From: Ailurus styani
Lineage: Eukaryota; Chordata; Mammalia; Carnivora; Ailuridae
Direction: 5' to 3'
Assembly: GCA_002007465.1 (NCBI GenBank)
Contig: LNAC01000747.1
Location: 317,908 to 381,907 of the forward strand
Length of the DNA: 64,000 bases
How positions within the stretch are numbered: the stretch's first letter is position 1; the number at the start of each line of letters is the position of its first letter. This document shows positions 11,385 to 23,440 of this stretch, in pieces. Under the pieces are notes generated by a model. It was not told the origin of the DNA. It searched no databases and was given only the letters and a program-made list of their open reading frames with translations. The translations under genes and the position numbers were made by a program.

Positions 11385-11838
11385 TATTTATTTTTATTTT
11401 TTTAAGATTTATTTTTTTATTTGAAAAAGAGAGAGAGAGTAGGGGAAAAGGCAGAGAGAGAGGGAGAGAAGCAGACATCGCCCCTGAGTGCAGAGCCTGA
11501 TGTGAGGCTCGATCTCACAACCCCGAGATCGTGACCCAAGCCAAAATCGAGAGTTTGATGCTTAGGGATGCCTGTGTGGCTCAGTCAGTTAAGCTTTTGC
11601 CTTCGGCTGAGGTCATGATCTCTGTCTGGGTCCTGGGATCATGTCCTGGGATTGGGTCCTGGGATTGAGACCCACATCAGACTTCCTGCTCAGTGGGGAG
11701 TCTGCCTCTCTCTCTCTCTTCCTCTGCCCCTCCCCATCACTCATTCTCTGTCTCTCAAATAAATCAATAAAATCTTCAAAAAAGAAAAAAAAAGGAGTCG
11801 GATGCTTAACCTACTGAGCCACCCAGATCCCCCCCCCC
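11385..11838 (-). mobile_element. Can-SINE, antisense (third of a stack), split by a nested SINE
   Basis: Left part 11385-11564 and right part 11795-11838 (ctactgagccacccagatcc) make one antisense SINE interrupted by the plus-strand SINE at 11565-11794. Followed by acttttgtatt at 11839-11849, again the stack's target sequence. Confidence 0.88.
11565..11794 (+). mobile_element. Can-SINE nested inside another SINE
   Basis: Runs from gggatgcctgtgtggctcag to aaataaatcaataaaatctt plus poly(A). Duplicated target: gagtttgatgctta at 11551-11564 and gagtcggatgctta at 11795-11808. Contains an internal partial repeat of 'gggtcctgggat'. Confidence 0.93.
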
Positions 11839-12121
11839 ACTTTTGTATTCTAAAGAAGCAATAAATAACCAAAACTTTGGGTGTTAACAAAGTAAGAAAT
11901 CCTCTTTTAATAAAACCCTAAAGATCAAAAGGAAAATGAAAACGAAGTTAAAAATTCTCTAGAAAGCAGACCACTACAATAATTATTAGCAAGTTCAATT
12001 CAACAGTGTATGAAAAGTGTATTTTAACACAGTGTAAAAATAGGGGTTTATTTCAGAAATATAATTGCTTTTGATTATCATTATATTTTTCACTGTCATT
12101 CATTACCATAGGTATATTTGC

Positions 12122-12345
12122 ATAGACTCTGGAGTCAGAGTGCCTGGGTTAACAAAGAGGTTTTACCTTGCACTAGCTGGGTGGCAGTGGCCAAGCTACC
12201 ACATCTCTTTGTGCTTCACTTTCTTTACCTGTGAAATGGGCTAATAAAGTATCTACTGTAGCACTGTTATGAGAGTGAGCAGGTTTAATGCAGTAAAGCA
12301 CTTAGAACAGTGCATGGTCCTTGGTGAGAGCTTAATATACACCTA
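12122..12345 (+). mobile_element. MIR
   Basis: Ancient tRNA-derived SINE: 'gactctggagtcagagtgcc', 'tttctttacctgtgaaatgg', 'agcacttagaacagtgcatg' occur in MIR order. Confidence 0.9.
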
Positions 12346-12354
12346 CCAGAATTG

Positions 12355-12500
12355 TTCCTCCCTCACTGGAATGTAAGCTCCCTGGGGGCAGGGACTGTGC
12401 AGGTTTTTCAACTTGTCCCTAGCTTCCGTGCTAGCACGTGAGTAATAAATTACGGCACATGAGCCAATAATCACTTATTGAAAGAATGAATGAATCTATG
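12355..12500 (+). mobile_element. L2 3' end
   Basis: 'ctggaatgtaagctccctgg', 'gggcagggactgtgcaggtt', then a GAATGAATGAAT-type terminus. Typical L2 end next to a MIR. Confidence 0.85.
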
Positions 12501-12539
12501 AGTGCCATCATGAAGTGTTTCCAAAACCTTCCAGTATTT

Positions 12540-14120
12540 TTTAAATGTGATGATACTGTACATGAAAGGGTGTTTGGTAAAATCCATCACTGTTCCTAAA
12601 TATGAGAAAAAGTATTTACCAAAAACCGATAGAAAACTTCACGATAAAGAGTGAAAGGCTTTCCTCTTAAAATTAGAAATAAGTTAAATGTTTATGTTCA
12701 CCATTATTAGTCACCATTTTGGAGTTTCTGCCTAATGCAATAGGATTAGGAAATAAAATATCAGTAAAAATACTAAGACAAAACACAAATTTATCTCTAT
12801 TTGGCAGATAAATGGTCATATATTTTGAAAAGCTGAGGGACTCTTAAGAAACATTAATAAAGTTTAATACAAGATTCATGTACAAAAATCCATATTCTAT
12901 TAGCAATATAAGTTATAATCAGACCTGATTACATATAAAATGAAAAATTGGTCATTATTAATAGTGATAAAATATACAATACTTAAGAAACAAAAATTAA
13001 AGAAAAATAAATAAAACTTATAAGAAGAAACAGTAAAAGATGGGTGATAAAATAAGGTCCAAAATATGAGGAAATATGTTTCTGGATAGGTATACCTAAT
13101 ATCTTAATTATGCCAATTGTCTTAAAATAAATATATACATTTAATGACATTTCACTTGGGATCTTTTTTATGTTCTTTTATTTATAACTTGATAAAATTC
13201 TTTTATTAGTTAACACGAAGGAATATATATCCACAAATTACAAAAATTGTGAAATGGAGAATATGATATGAGAATATGACAAGAGACTACAGCAAGAAAT
13301 ATAAATTAGTTGAATAGAATTTTAACCAAAATTAAGGTTATTGTATATAGGAACTTCATGTGTGAAAAATTGAAATTTCTATTCAGTTGGAAAAAGTGGT
13401 TCACACAGTACATGGCACTGAAACAATTCTCTACCCAAACAAACTAAATTGATCCCTATCACATTTTATAATAATAAATCTGAGATGGAGTACATGTGTA
13501 AGTGTAAAAAAGGAAAAGTAACAAAATTTTAGAAAAGAACTTGAAAAAATAATTGGATAGCCTCAGGGCTGGGGAGAACTCCTGAAGAAAGATTGGAAAC
13601 ATGGAACAGAAAACTACGTATTTTATTACACAATCCATAAGTAGAATGACCAAAGATACCATAAATAAAGTCACAAAGTAAACTACAGTAAAATAAATTT
13701 GCTATATATGAAACATACTTAATATTCATGCCATACAAAGAGAATCTATAAATTGAAAATAAAGTTTTAAAAAACACCCCAATAAACAAATGGACAATTA
13801 TAAACTAAAGTTTCACAGAAGAAAAATCAAAAGATCAGACAGAAACATGGTGCGATCTTTTTCACTGTAGTCAGGGAGAGGCAAATGAACTACAATATTT
13901 TGGGCATCATATTGCCAAATTTAAGGAGGTGTGGATAAAATTTCCCTCTCTATCAAAACCTAGAGCCGTATGAATTACAACAGCCTTGCTAGAAAGTATC
14001 TGATGCTTACATAAATTCTGGAAACCGTAGTCTCACTTGGAGGGAACTTTCCTACAGAGAAACAATTACCATGAGAACGTTTTTTTATATTTATTTCATC
14101 ATTGTTTGTCATGGTAGAAA
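12540..14120 (+). mobile_element. HAL1/L1-type ORF2 fossil
   Basis: A-rich plus-strand sequence following an L1 ORF2 path: 'ttctgcctaatgcaatagga', 'ccatattctattagcaatat', 'aattggatagcctcagggct', 'aataaacaaatggacaatta', 'gaggcaaatgaactacaata'. All frames are broken. Edges are approximate. Confidence 0.65.
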
Positions 14121-14124
14121 TTGA

Positions 14125-15145
14125 GTTGTGCCTGAATGTTTTCCAAAAGAGAAAAGGTTGCACGGGTTGTGGTATATTACTTTATGAAATGTTACAATGC
14201 TTTAGCTATCTGAACTAGAATTAATACTGTATGTATCAATCTGGAGGGATTGCCCTGGGGTTTCGTTTTTGTCCTATTGGAGAGCTGTAGCATAGTTTTT
14301 ACATAAAGGCTCCTTGTTTTAGGTTCTTTAAACCTTAGTTGAGGATCTCTATCACACAGTGTCCTTGGTATCACCTAATTATACCTCCGCTACTTTTCGA
14401 TAAACAAAGATGCCTATAATTAGATCCAACTCTGTGTATTAAGATCACTTTGTACTCCGCCCTCGCGTGTGGCCTATGGCCTAATCATTGCAGCTTCAAA
14501 CATTCCTGTCATCGCTTTCTTGTTCCCTCCCACTTCTCAAATTCTACCAACCGTTCAAAACCCAACTTAAATGTCATTGTTGCTAAGATGCCCTTTAGTA
14601 AAACTGAACTGTCATTAACCGGCCATTTTCTCTTTACTTGGAGGCAGGGGAGGGGGAAGATATTATCATTTGTTTTTTGCAAGAAGAGGGAAATAGCCAT
14701 TTTCAAAAAGGGAGTTTGTCAGAGCAGTGAGGAAGACGTCCACATTATACCCTTTCTGATTCTCTTACCTCCTTCAAGGGCTCTCCTACAAACTGCCTGT
14801 AACTTTCCAAGCTTTGGTCCGTGACACCTTCAGTAGAAATCCTATAATATCAGCAACTCTTTTTACTTTTTTAGAGTTAGTATTCACTTTACATTTAATT
14901 GGCTATGTATTTTACTGCTAGCCTACTTAAAGTATATTTCAATTAAAAATACCAGCAAGTAGATATAGTTTGTATTGACTTGAATGGGTGTATGAGGCAC
15001 ACAGTAAATATAATTCTACGATAACTTGGATATGATACATACCTGATCGAATGAACAAAGAAATGGCAAAATCATTTATCTGATTGACACCATTAATAAA
15101 AAAATATGCTTGGAGTCTGATTATAGTGACACAGGCAAAAATAAT
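14125..15145. other. Intron with scattered CpGs; no gene recognised
   Basis: Open frames on both strands at 14450-14824 overlap each other; codon content and absence of a domain argue against coding. The CT-rich 14520-14600 may be decayed L2. Several CpGs survive at 14450-14640 (ccgccctcgcg, caaccgttc, taaccggcc). Confidence 0.4.
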
Positions 15146-15147
15146 AC

Positions 15148-15375
15148 CTGTGGAGCATCTAACATGTGCTAATGCCCCATGCTAGGAGCTCTTCATGCCT
15201 CAGCTTAGTTAGTACTCAAAATCATTTTTTTGAAGGGACTGTTATTATTATCATTTCCTTTTTATGAAAAAGGACAATAGGGCTTCAAGAAATTAAATAG
15301 ATTGCCCATGGTCACAAGGAGACCCATGCAGCTTGACTCCAGAGGTCAAATTCTTAATCAACAGACTATCCGTCT
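15148..15375 (-). mobile_element. MIR, antisense
   Basis: 'ctaacatgtgctaatgcccc' through 'attgcccatggtcacaagga' and 'ttgactccagaggtcaaatt' follow the MIR reverse complement. Confidence 0.8.
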
Positions 15376-15379
15376 TATG

Positions 15380-16365
15380 TGTAAGGCAGCCGTGAGATCT
15401 CGGAAATTGCCCAGGCATCAAGAGTAAGAAGATAGGCATTAAATCTGGTCTCCAACACTTTTCGTTGTGTGCAAACGACAAAGCCAGTTAACTTCTCTGC
15501 ATTTCCGTTCTCGCATTTTGAATTGTGGACATTTATTCGAGATATTTCTCTTCGTAGAATAAGACCCAAAGACATATATATCAAAGCGCTTTCGAAGTTA
15601 ACTCTGAGAGGGCTGTGGTGAAGATGAAATGTGAAAGCACCTTGTAATCTGTAAATCAAGAAACAACAGAAAGGCACCAGTGTTCTGTGACAAGCCTAAG
15701 GCTGGAGAAAGAGCAGAAAATGCTCTTGTTCAGTTTTGTCACTTTCATTTGTTTCTCCTCACATAAACACAGTCGCAGTTATGGTGCTTGATTCATCCAA
15801 AAGGTAGAGCAATAATTTCCTGGCAGGCAAGTTTTCTCAGTGTAGATATCACAGTTTGGTATGCGTCCTTTTCATTACTGAAAATGTAAGCTGTGTATCT
15901 CCTAAAATGGCATGTGCTCTTTATTATGTACTGCTACAGATAGATCGTAAGTAACTATTAAGTACTATTTGCATCTTGGATAAAGAACTGGAAAATCTAC
16001 TTCAACTCCTAAGGAGATATCAAACAAACAGCAACTTTAAATCACCATGAGACTAGGTTTAATCACTTAGAGTAATTAGAGGATTGTTATTACTAACTTC
16101 TAGATCATTTAACTCACAAACATCACTTTTAATTTAAAAACCCTCTTTATATCTGTTACATTGAATGGGATCTATTAAATGATATCTACATGAAACCTTT
16201 TATTTGTTGAAAATGTAGCTAATGGGCCAAGATTATACTTAATTTTATAGGAATTACACATTAATTCTGATCAAGGATTCTAGTTTTAATTTCACTCGAC
16301 AGTGTTTATCACAGTGTCATTTTTGAAAGGCCCCATCTTTTGCCTTCCACAACTTTATTTTCTCT
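15380..16365. other. Unique AT-rich intron
   Basis: A 100-codon open frame on the minus strand at 15375-15677 overlaps MIR-derived sequence and has no recognisable domain. Nothing else supported. Confidence 0.45.
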
Positions 16366-16369
16366 GGAT

Positions 16370-16590
16370 GATAGTGTATAAGCTCAAACATGGTCCCAGT
16401 ATTCGTTTGTAGTTTTGGAAACATTATATAACTCCCCCAAACTTCAATTTTCTCACCTGTAAAATGCAGATAATTATAGTCTTTACTTCATAGCGTTCAC
16501 TTAAGGATTAAGAGTGGTGATGAATATAAAAGTGCTTTGCATATAATGTTTGACAAAACAATCTATTATCATTATTAAAATCATCATTAT
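16370..16590 (+). mobile_element. MIR
   Basis: 'aaacttcaattttctcacct', 'gtaaaatgcagataattata', 'aaaagtgctttgcatataat' in MIR order. Confidence 0.7.
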
Positions 16591-16799
16591 CACTAACATC
16601 TTTATTTTCTCTGGTTATTCTTTCTCAGTCTCACTGATGATAGATGAAATAGATGACTCTATTTCCCTTATTCATCCTTTCGACATGTTCCTTCCCAGGG
16701 ATCAAACTTAAGCCCTGTGTTCTTATTCTATATATATGTATGTACTCCCTGTAAATTAGCTGTTCTCCTCGTGCTCATTATAATCTATACATGCTTTTT

Positions 16800-19039
16800 A
16801 TTCATCTAGCCATTTAGTGATACTTTTCTGCATCTGTTTCATGCCAATCACTTTTCAAAGTGTAGGAAATACAGTAATGAATGGAACAGAATCCTTGTTC
16901 TCATTCAACTTACATTCTAGAAAGAGAGGAGGGAGAAAGACATCCGACATGAATGAACAAGTGGATGAGTAGAACAATGAATGGATGAATGTCAAATGGT
17001 AGAGGACACAGAGAAAAATACAGTGGAATAAGAGGAAATGAAGGGCTCCAGAGGTAAGATGAGATTGCTGCTTATCAAGGCATGGCAGGGAGGTCTTACT
17101 GGTATGATGACATTTGAATAGAAAGCTGAAGAAAGAGAGCACCAAGCTTATATCTAAAAGCAGAGCATTCCTGGAAGAGGGAGCAGCAGGGGCAAAATTC
17201 CTGAGGCATGAGCATGATTAGGGTATTTGGCCAAATTGATGGGACTGCAGTTTGCAAGTAGAAAATTAGTAAAATACAAGTACTTTAAAAAAAAGTAGCA
17301 GGCGAGGGGCAGCAGATGTATTTTAATCCAGTTTAAGGACTCTGGCTTTTACTTCTAGTGAATTGAGAAACCACTGGGGCATTTTGAGGGGAGGAGTAAC
17401 ACTATCTTACCCCCTATGACAGGCTGCTGTGTTGAGAATGGATTAAGGGTAAGAGAGGTGAAAGCAGGAAAACTAATAATGATTAAGTAAGACTTGAATA
17501 AGCAAGGCAAGAGTCTCAGATGGCTGAAACAACCTGCAGTGAAAGTTTGGAGAAGTGGCTCAGTTTTATAAAGGCAAAACCAGTGGAATTTGCTAATGAG
17601 TTGAATATTGGATGTGAGCTCTAAGATCACAAAGAGAGATCAGTGATGAGGAAACTTCCTGGCTTAGAGAGATGTAGCTACAACTTACTGAGAACACTCT
17701 AGAAAAAAAGGTTTGAGATACAATGATGATTGGGTTTTTACATGTTAAGTATAAGATATTAGAAATGAGGAGATAGCTATTTGAGAGTTATCAGCATACA
17801 AACAGTATTTAAGGTCACAAGCATGGATGTCACTTAGCAAGTGAGAGGAGAGTGTTGATGAAAAAGAGAAGTTAGAAATTTGAACTCTCTGACATTTTAA
17901 ATTTTGAAGGTTGAGAAGATGAAGAAGAACCAGTAGAGGGTACTGAAAAACACAGGGATAGTGTGAAATCCTGGAATAACAAGACATATATTTAGGGTAG
18001 GTATGGTGGTGGAAGCATATGGAAGTTCTCTCACGATTGGTTCTATTTTCTTAATAAAATAAGAAACGGGAGCACCTGGGTGGCTCAGTCCTTAAGCGTC
18101 TGCCTTCAGCTCAGGTCATGATCCCTGGGTTCTGGGATCGAGCCCTGCATTGGGCTCCCTGCTCTGCAGGAAGCCTGCTTCTCCCTCTCCCACTCCCCCT
18201 GCTGGTGTTCCCTCTCTTGCTGTGTCTCTCTCTGTCAAATAAATAAATAAAATCTTTTCTTTAAAAAAAAGAAAGAAACGAGGGCATCCTCCAAGAAAGA
18301 GGATGTGTTGAGTGGTTAAGGAAAGAGAGGAAAACAAAAAAATAAACTCATCATCTAGGAAAGTGGAAGATTGTTTATAACTAGGAAATGTAGAAGGATT
18401 GCTGAGCACCACAAAGTACCCAGCTGAAGTCAGTGATCAAACATTTAGACTGAAAGTAGTTGAAATTGTTATGTTTTTCCTAAGTCTCTCTGGTTATCCC
18501 AGTGCAGATATGGAATTTGCCAGATAATAATTACCAAGGGACTGAAGGAAAACTTGTCTTTAGATGACAGGCATCAAAGAAGGACTAGTGAATTTTAGTC
18601 AAGGAAGTGACATCATGAGGTGAGGGCTCAAGGAAGGGTTACTGTGTGACACTAGGTAGAGTGAGCAGGAAAGAAACTGTGGCTACGAAGGTGGCATAAC
18701 TAATGAGAATAACAATTCTTGGTATGGCCACGGGAGTGGGTGGCTGAGGTAAGATGGAGCTCCAGACAATTGTTGGAAAGAAGAAAAGTAGGTTAAAGAA
18801 GCCAGTGTAATTCTAGGATTACCTGCATGTATCACCAGAAAATTTGGGTAAGGCCACTGCTGAGGAGTGTGACCATCAATCTGAGGCCAAAATATTTCAG
18901 CAATGGAACTACTGTATAGAGCACTATAATGGGGGTTGAAGGGGTTAGGAAAAAAGGAGGGAACAATAGGGGGAAAGAGCCAATGAGGAACAAGGCCCAG
19001 AAGGTGATGGATATTGCAAGAAAGACTCAGGTTTCAGTT
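16800..19039 (-). mobile_element. Long L2 copy, antisense, interrupted by a SINE
   Basis: Starts with the antisense L2 3' end ('tcatgccaatcacttttcaa', 'ttgttctcattcaacttaca') and continues through antisense L2 ORF2/3' sequence: 'ggctgctgtgttgagaatgg', 'aaaccactggggcattttga', 'gatgaggaaacttcctggct'. Split by the Can-SINE at 18068-18273. The 5' part beyond 18300 is more decayed. Confidence 0.7.
18068..18273 (+). mobile_element. Can-SINE inserted in L2
   Basis: gagcacctgggtggctcagt head, aataaataaataaaatcttt tail. Short flanking repeat aagaaacg on both sides. Confidence 0.93.
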
Positions 19040-19054
19040 AGAAACTAAGGGGCT

Positions 19055-19251
19055 GGGGCGTCTGGGTGGCTCAGTGGGTTAAGCCTCTGCCTTTGGCTCA
19101 GGTCATGATCTCAGGGTCCTATGATCGAGCTCCACATCAGGCTCTCTGCTCAGCAGGGAGCCTGCCTCCCCTTCTCCCTCTGCCTGCCTCTCTGCCTACT
19201 TGTGATCTCTCTGTCAAATAAATAAATAAAATCTTAAAAAAAAAAAGAAAA
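19055..19251 (+). mobile_element. Can-SINE, mustelid-type
   Basis: Head variant tcagtgggttaagcctctgc and middle ctgcctgcctctctgcctac. Flanked by agaaactaaggggct (19040-19054) and agaaacgaaggggct (19252-19266). Confidence 0.95.
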
Positions 19252-19329
19252 AGAAACGAAGGGGCTTTCAACAACATTTTATAAGTTCCCCTTGAAGCTC
19301 CTGCACATACTATGTCAGATATATCTTAG

Positions 19330-20420
19330 ATAATTTTTTTTACCACTGAAGATATTCTCTTTTAATAAGTATATACTATATATTTGTATATCTTTACATA
19401 CAATTTTAAATTATAAATTGTTGAAGCTAGTGTTAATGATGTATACACCAGCTTGGATTAGTGTCTTGAATGCATTTGGGTTTTCTATATTAATGTTTCA
19501 TACCATGGCTTTCATAAACTTTCTAATTAATTATAATAATTTGTAGATTATATTTTGTTTTTAACTAGACAAAATACCTGAATATCCTTTTTTATCTCTT
19601 CTAGTCTTTTTTTTTTTTTTAAGATTTTGTTTATTTGACAGAGAGAGAGCTAGATCACGAGAGAAAGAGCACAAGAGTCGGGGAGGGAGCAGAGGGAGAG
19701 GGAGAAGCAGATTCCCCACTGAGCAGGGAACAAAGGATCAGGGAACTTAACTCACTGAGTCACCCAGGTGCCCCCTCTTCTAGTCTTTATATCTTTTACT
19801 TCTACTTTTTTTGTTATTCAAAATAGAGCCTTCGGTAAAGTGCTGCATGGAAGGAACAATATGAGAATTCTTATTTTGTTACTGATATTAATATGAAGGT
19901 TTTTAATACTTCAGTATTTAGAATGACATAAAATGCAGATTTTTGGTAGATTTAATCAAGTTAAGGAAAGTCTTTTGTTTGCTCTATTCTGGTTTGCTCA
20001 GTTTTTTGTTTTTTGTTTTTTTCTATCATGGATAGATACAAATTTACCAAATGCTTTATTTATTTTTTTTATTTTGCATGTAGTGAGATAATCGTATATT
20101 TCCTTCTTTACCTGTTAAGGCATAATAGATTTTTCTATTGTATTGCTGAAGATTTTTTCCTTTATTATTTTGATGGGCCAATTTTCCTTTCTCATACTGT
20201 CCTCTTCTTGTTTTTATGCCAAAGTTATACTAGTCTCATAAGATTAATTCGTTTTTGAAAGATTGGAATAGTATGTTCTTTGAATGGTAGAGCTTACCTG
20301 TTTTTTTCCATCATTTTTTTCTTAAATATATTAACCTTTTTTGTCTATCATATTAATGTCAAATATTTTTCCAAGTGTTAGTTTTTGTGTGAATTTTTAC
20401 CATAAAGATTGTTAATGTCA
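19330..20420 (-). mobile_element. Old L1 ORF2-type sequence, antisense, split by a SINE
   Basis: T-rich sequence with the antisense L1 ORF2 pattern: 'ctagtctcataagattaatt', 'tttttgaaagattggaatag', 'tagagcttacctgttttttt'. Strongly decayed. Confidence 0.55.
19610..19774 (-). mobile_element. Can-SINE, antisense, internally deleted
   Basis: Duplication ctcttctagtcttt at 19596-19609 and 19775-19788. The region between 'cactgagcaggga' and 'cttaactcactgagtcaccc' is shortened, so most of the tRNA-like B-box side is missing. Confidence 0.92.
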
Positions 20421-20650
20421 GTTTCATCTCACTAATCAAATCTATTGGTCCTTCCCTCCAGACCCAACAGTGTTCAGTGTAGCCCAGGCACTAATTCATT
20501 CAAACAGGTAACCAATCTATGAGAATATATGCAATGAGTATAGAGTTTTGTACAGGCTAAGTATCTGCTTTACTTATAAGCTGAGAAGACCTTGTCCACA
20601 TGCGAACTTCTAGCCCTTATAAGAAGAGATTTAGTATTCACATTATATTT

Positions 20651-20840
20651 AATTTTTAAAAGATTTTCTTTCTTTATTTATTTGAGAGAGAGTGAAAGAA
20701 AGAGAGCATGAGCAGGAGAGAGAGGGAGAAGCAGGCTCCTCGCTGAGCAGGGAGCCGGATGCAGGGCTTGATCCTAGGACCCTGGGATCATGACGTGAAC
20801 CGAAGGCAGACGCCTAGCTGATTAGCCACCCAGGGGCCTC
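20651..20840 (-). mobile_element. Can-SINE, antisense
   Basis: Perfect 13-bp duplication tcacattatattt at 20638-20650 and 20841-20853. Confidence 0.94.
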
Positions 20841-20869
20841 TCACATTATATTTTAAATTAATTGCAATA

Positions 20870-21210
20870 TTATTGATTTAATCCATGAAGAATTCAGTTT
20901 TTATTTTATATTTGTTTATCCCCTGATAGATTTTGAGTCTATTAAATATTGTGATGACTGTACACTATGTGAATTAAAATATGCTATAATTTACTTTATC
21001 ATGTCCCTTTTGAATACATGAAAGAATGATTAAATATGAATATCTGTATTCTTTGGTTTTGCTTTTGCTAAGCATCGTTAAACTGCTTTCCAAAAGGATT
21101 CAGCTTCAACAAAACTAAAAAGTGTTTGTTGCATTATTATTGATAGAGTACAAAATACAGAAGATTGCATAATTGGGTTACTGTCCTTTGTTGATTTATC
21201 ATTTAGTGTT
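20870..21210 (+). mobile_element. Old L1 3'UTR-like fragment
   Basis: 'ttaaactgctttccaaaagg' and the surrounding 'tgaatatctgtattctttgg' fit L1M 3'UTR sequence. Low similarity; tentative. Confidence 0.4.
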
Positions 21211-21228
21211 AAATAGAATTATTTTTTA

Positions 21229-21415
21229 AAGATTTATTTATTTATTTATTTATTTATTTATTTGAAAGAGAAAGAGAGAGAGGAGGGGCAGAGGGAGAAA
21301 GAGAATCCTGGCACAGGATGTGCTGAGCACAGAGCCCCATGTGGGCGTTCCATCCCAGGACCTGAGCTAAAATCAAGAGTCAGCCGCTTAACTGACTGAG
21401 CCACCCAGGCACCCC
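21229..21415 (-). mobile_element. Can-SINE, antisense
   Basis: (TTTA)n at left, gagccacccaggcacccc at right. Duplication aaatagaattatttttta (21211-21228) versus aaataaaattatttttta (21416-21433), one mismatch. Confidence 0.94.
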
Positions 21416-22049
21416 AAATAAAATTATTTTTTATCACTTTGTTGTCATGTTTTATAAATTCCTTTCTTCTATGTATTTTTATTTTAAGGAATATGTATTA
21501 TTACATTATTACGGAGATAATGTTGAAATAAAGCAAATCTTCCAGAGGTTACAAATCACAGCAAGGTTAATCTTTATTTTTTTAGGTTTTATATTTTTCT
21601 TCCTTAGTTTTGTTTAAAGCGTGGTGCATATGAATTACTGTAGATGTCAACTCCTGTGAATTTACGTTCCAATGAAGGCTCTGTGGAGTCAAATATGTCT
21701 TAGTTTGTGCTAAATTTAAGCAAGTTTGGCTGTTATTGTCAAGAGGCCTGAGGCTCTTAGGACTCTGGAAAACATAGCACTGCATTATGTCCTCCAGGCT
21801 GGACGGAGCATGGGCGGCAGGAATGTAGGACCAAATGACTTGAATTTTACATATTGATCCACTTCGATGAATATCAAATGCAGGTAATGTGGAACAAGGT
21901 CTCACCAATCTAATATGGCAATATACCATTGCATGCTGTTAAAGAATTTATGCTACAAGCAGAAAATTCACTCAGAGGGCTTTTCTCAGTCACAGCGCCT
22001 ATTAAACAAAAAAGATAATAAAAAATTTTGTATGGCCCTTTTTTTGGCA

Positions 22050-22270
22050 GCCCGAGATGCAGCAAAGTTACATCGATCGTGTGTCTTAATGAAAAAACGT
22101 GCCGTTCAAAAATGCCAGGATGGGAACCACAATGATCCTCGTGAGTTAGGAGCAAAGTGAAAATACGGAAACAGCCGCTGAAGCGAAGAAGACACGAGAG
22201 GCTGTGAGTTAGTGGAGCCTTGCAGGGTCGGACGTCGGAATGCCTGGCGGTTATGACTGGGTACAGACGG
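22050..22270. promoter_or_regulatory. CpG-dense patch (possible small CpG island)
   Basis: I count about 15 CpGs in about 220 bp (for example catcgatcg, acgtgccg, acagccgctgaagcg, gtcggacgtcgg) at roughly 50% GC. This is near the level expected without CpG depletion, whereas the surrounding intron has almost none. It could be an unmethylated promoter or enhancer, or a young insertion not yet decayed. Overlapping frames on both strands (21915-22160 plus, 21910-22155 minus) show no domain that I recognise. Confidence 0.45.
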
Positions 22271-22310
22271 TGCTGTGGTTGGATCAGTCACCTTAAAAGA
22301 GGCAGAGAAG

Positions 22311-22507
22311 GGGTGCCTGGATGGCTTGGGTGGTGAAGCATCCGACTCTGAATTTTGGCTCAGACCATGATCTCATGGGTTCCGCAATCAAACCCCGCCT
22401 AGGGGCTCCGCGCTCAGCTGAGAGTCTTCTCTAAATTTCCCTCCCTCCGCCACTCCCCCTAACTCACCTGCTCAGCTCTCTCTCAAAATAATGGATCTTA
22501 AAAAAAG
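22311..22507 (+). mobile_element. Old Can-SINE
   Basis: gggtgcctggatggcttggg head, 'gactctgaattttggctcag' block, and decayed tail ctctctctcaaaataatgga. Older subtype. Confidence 0.85.
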
Positions 22508-23159
22508 AAACCAGAGGCTAAGGAGTCAGGAGATCTTGGTTCATCTGCCATCGTAGTGGCCTCCAGCACATCATTCAACAGGTTCACCTTTGGAGGGAAC
22601 AGCACTGCCTGTCAATGCACAGGATGGAGTGACCTTAACACAAAAGTGCCTTGACAGAGTTGGAGCGACTTATAAATGTAAGGAGGAGAAAGTAAACTTT
22701 AGTTTTAGAATATTAAAAATGAAGATAGAAATGATTATTACAATTATAGTTTTAAGTTTTCAGTTAATAATAGGGACATTAAATTTAAGAATACTAAATA
22801 AAATTTTGGATTCCATTTATGAATACTAAAAGAACTGACCTATTGAATGGGTGTTAAGTTTCCTAAATTTTATGTCCCTTTTGTTGATTATTATAGTATA
22901 ATTAAATAATTCTTCCAAGAAACAATGGTAACTATATTGATGCCTAACTTGCCCATATATTTAATAGTTCCCTTCTCATCGATTGCATTTTGTTGTGGTG
23001 TGCACCAATATTATGATCTTTGAGACAAGCATTGACATTTTCCTATTACAACAGCAATGTGTCCTTATTACCTGGAGATTTCTAAAATGTCAAAAGTACA
23101 AAAGCAGAAAGCAAAAATTCAGCCTGAATCCCATTCCCTGGAGACATATCTTACCTAGA

Positions 23160-23200
23160 TAGATAGATATGTTATAGAATATATATATATATATATTATA
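23160..23200. repeat. GATA / TA short tandem repeats
   Basis: (TAGA) units followed by (TA)n at 23180-23198. Confidence 0.85.
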
Positions 23201-23241
23201 GAAAATTGGAAGTGTGCTTTATATTTTTTCAACAATTACAG

Positions 23242-23440
23242 GTTTTTATGGAAATATTGCAATCGCTGCAAAGGAAATGTACAGGCTTTACGTGGAACTT
23301 CGACTTTTTGACTTTTCAAAATGTGGTGCAGCTCCTTACACTGCTATATCTACTCATCATTCTACAGAGCCTTGTGCTGAAAGAGAAGCTAAAATTTAAA
23401 AAAATAATCTTCCCAGAAAATTTCATAATAAAGATATTAA
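23242..23440 (+). other. Exon-like segment with acceptor, open frame and poly(A) signal (unproven)
   Basis: The plus strand has a pyrimidine-rich run ending caattacag at 23241. It is followed by a frame of about 50 codons (YGNIAIAAKEMYRLYVELRL and onward to CAEREAKI) ending in TAA at 23397-23399, and an AATAAA at 23427-23432. I recognise no protein. It lies antisense to TRPC4, about 1 kb after the CpG-dense patch. A chance combination is quite possible, since AATAAA is common in AT-rich DNA. Confidence 0.25.

Noticed and set aside
14450..14824. 124-codon plus-strand frame
   Set aside because: Overlaps an open frame on the other strand, has no domain, and the region shows signs of an old repeat.
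21582..22160. Overlapping 81-115-codon frames on both strands
   Set aside because: No similarity to a protein that I know; the CpG-rich composition suppresses AT-rich stops and can explain open frames. Kept only as a CpG patch.
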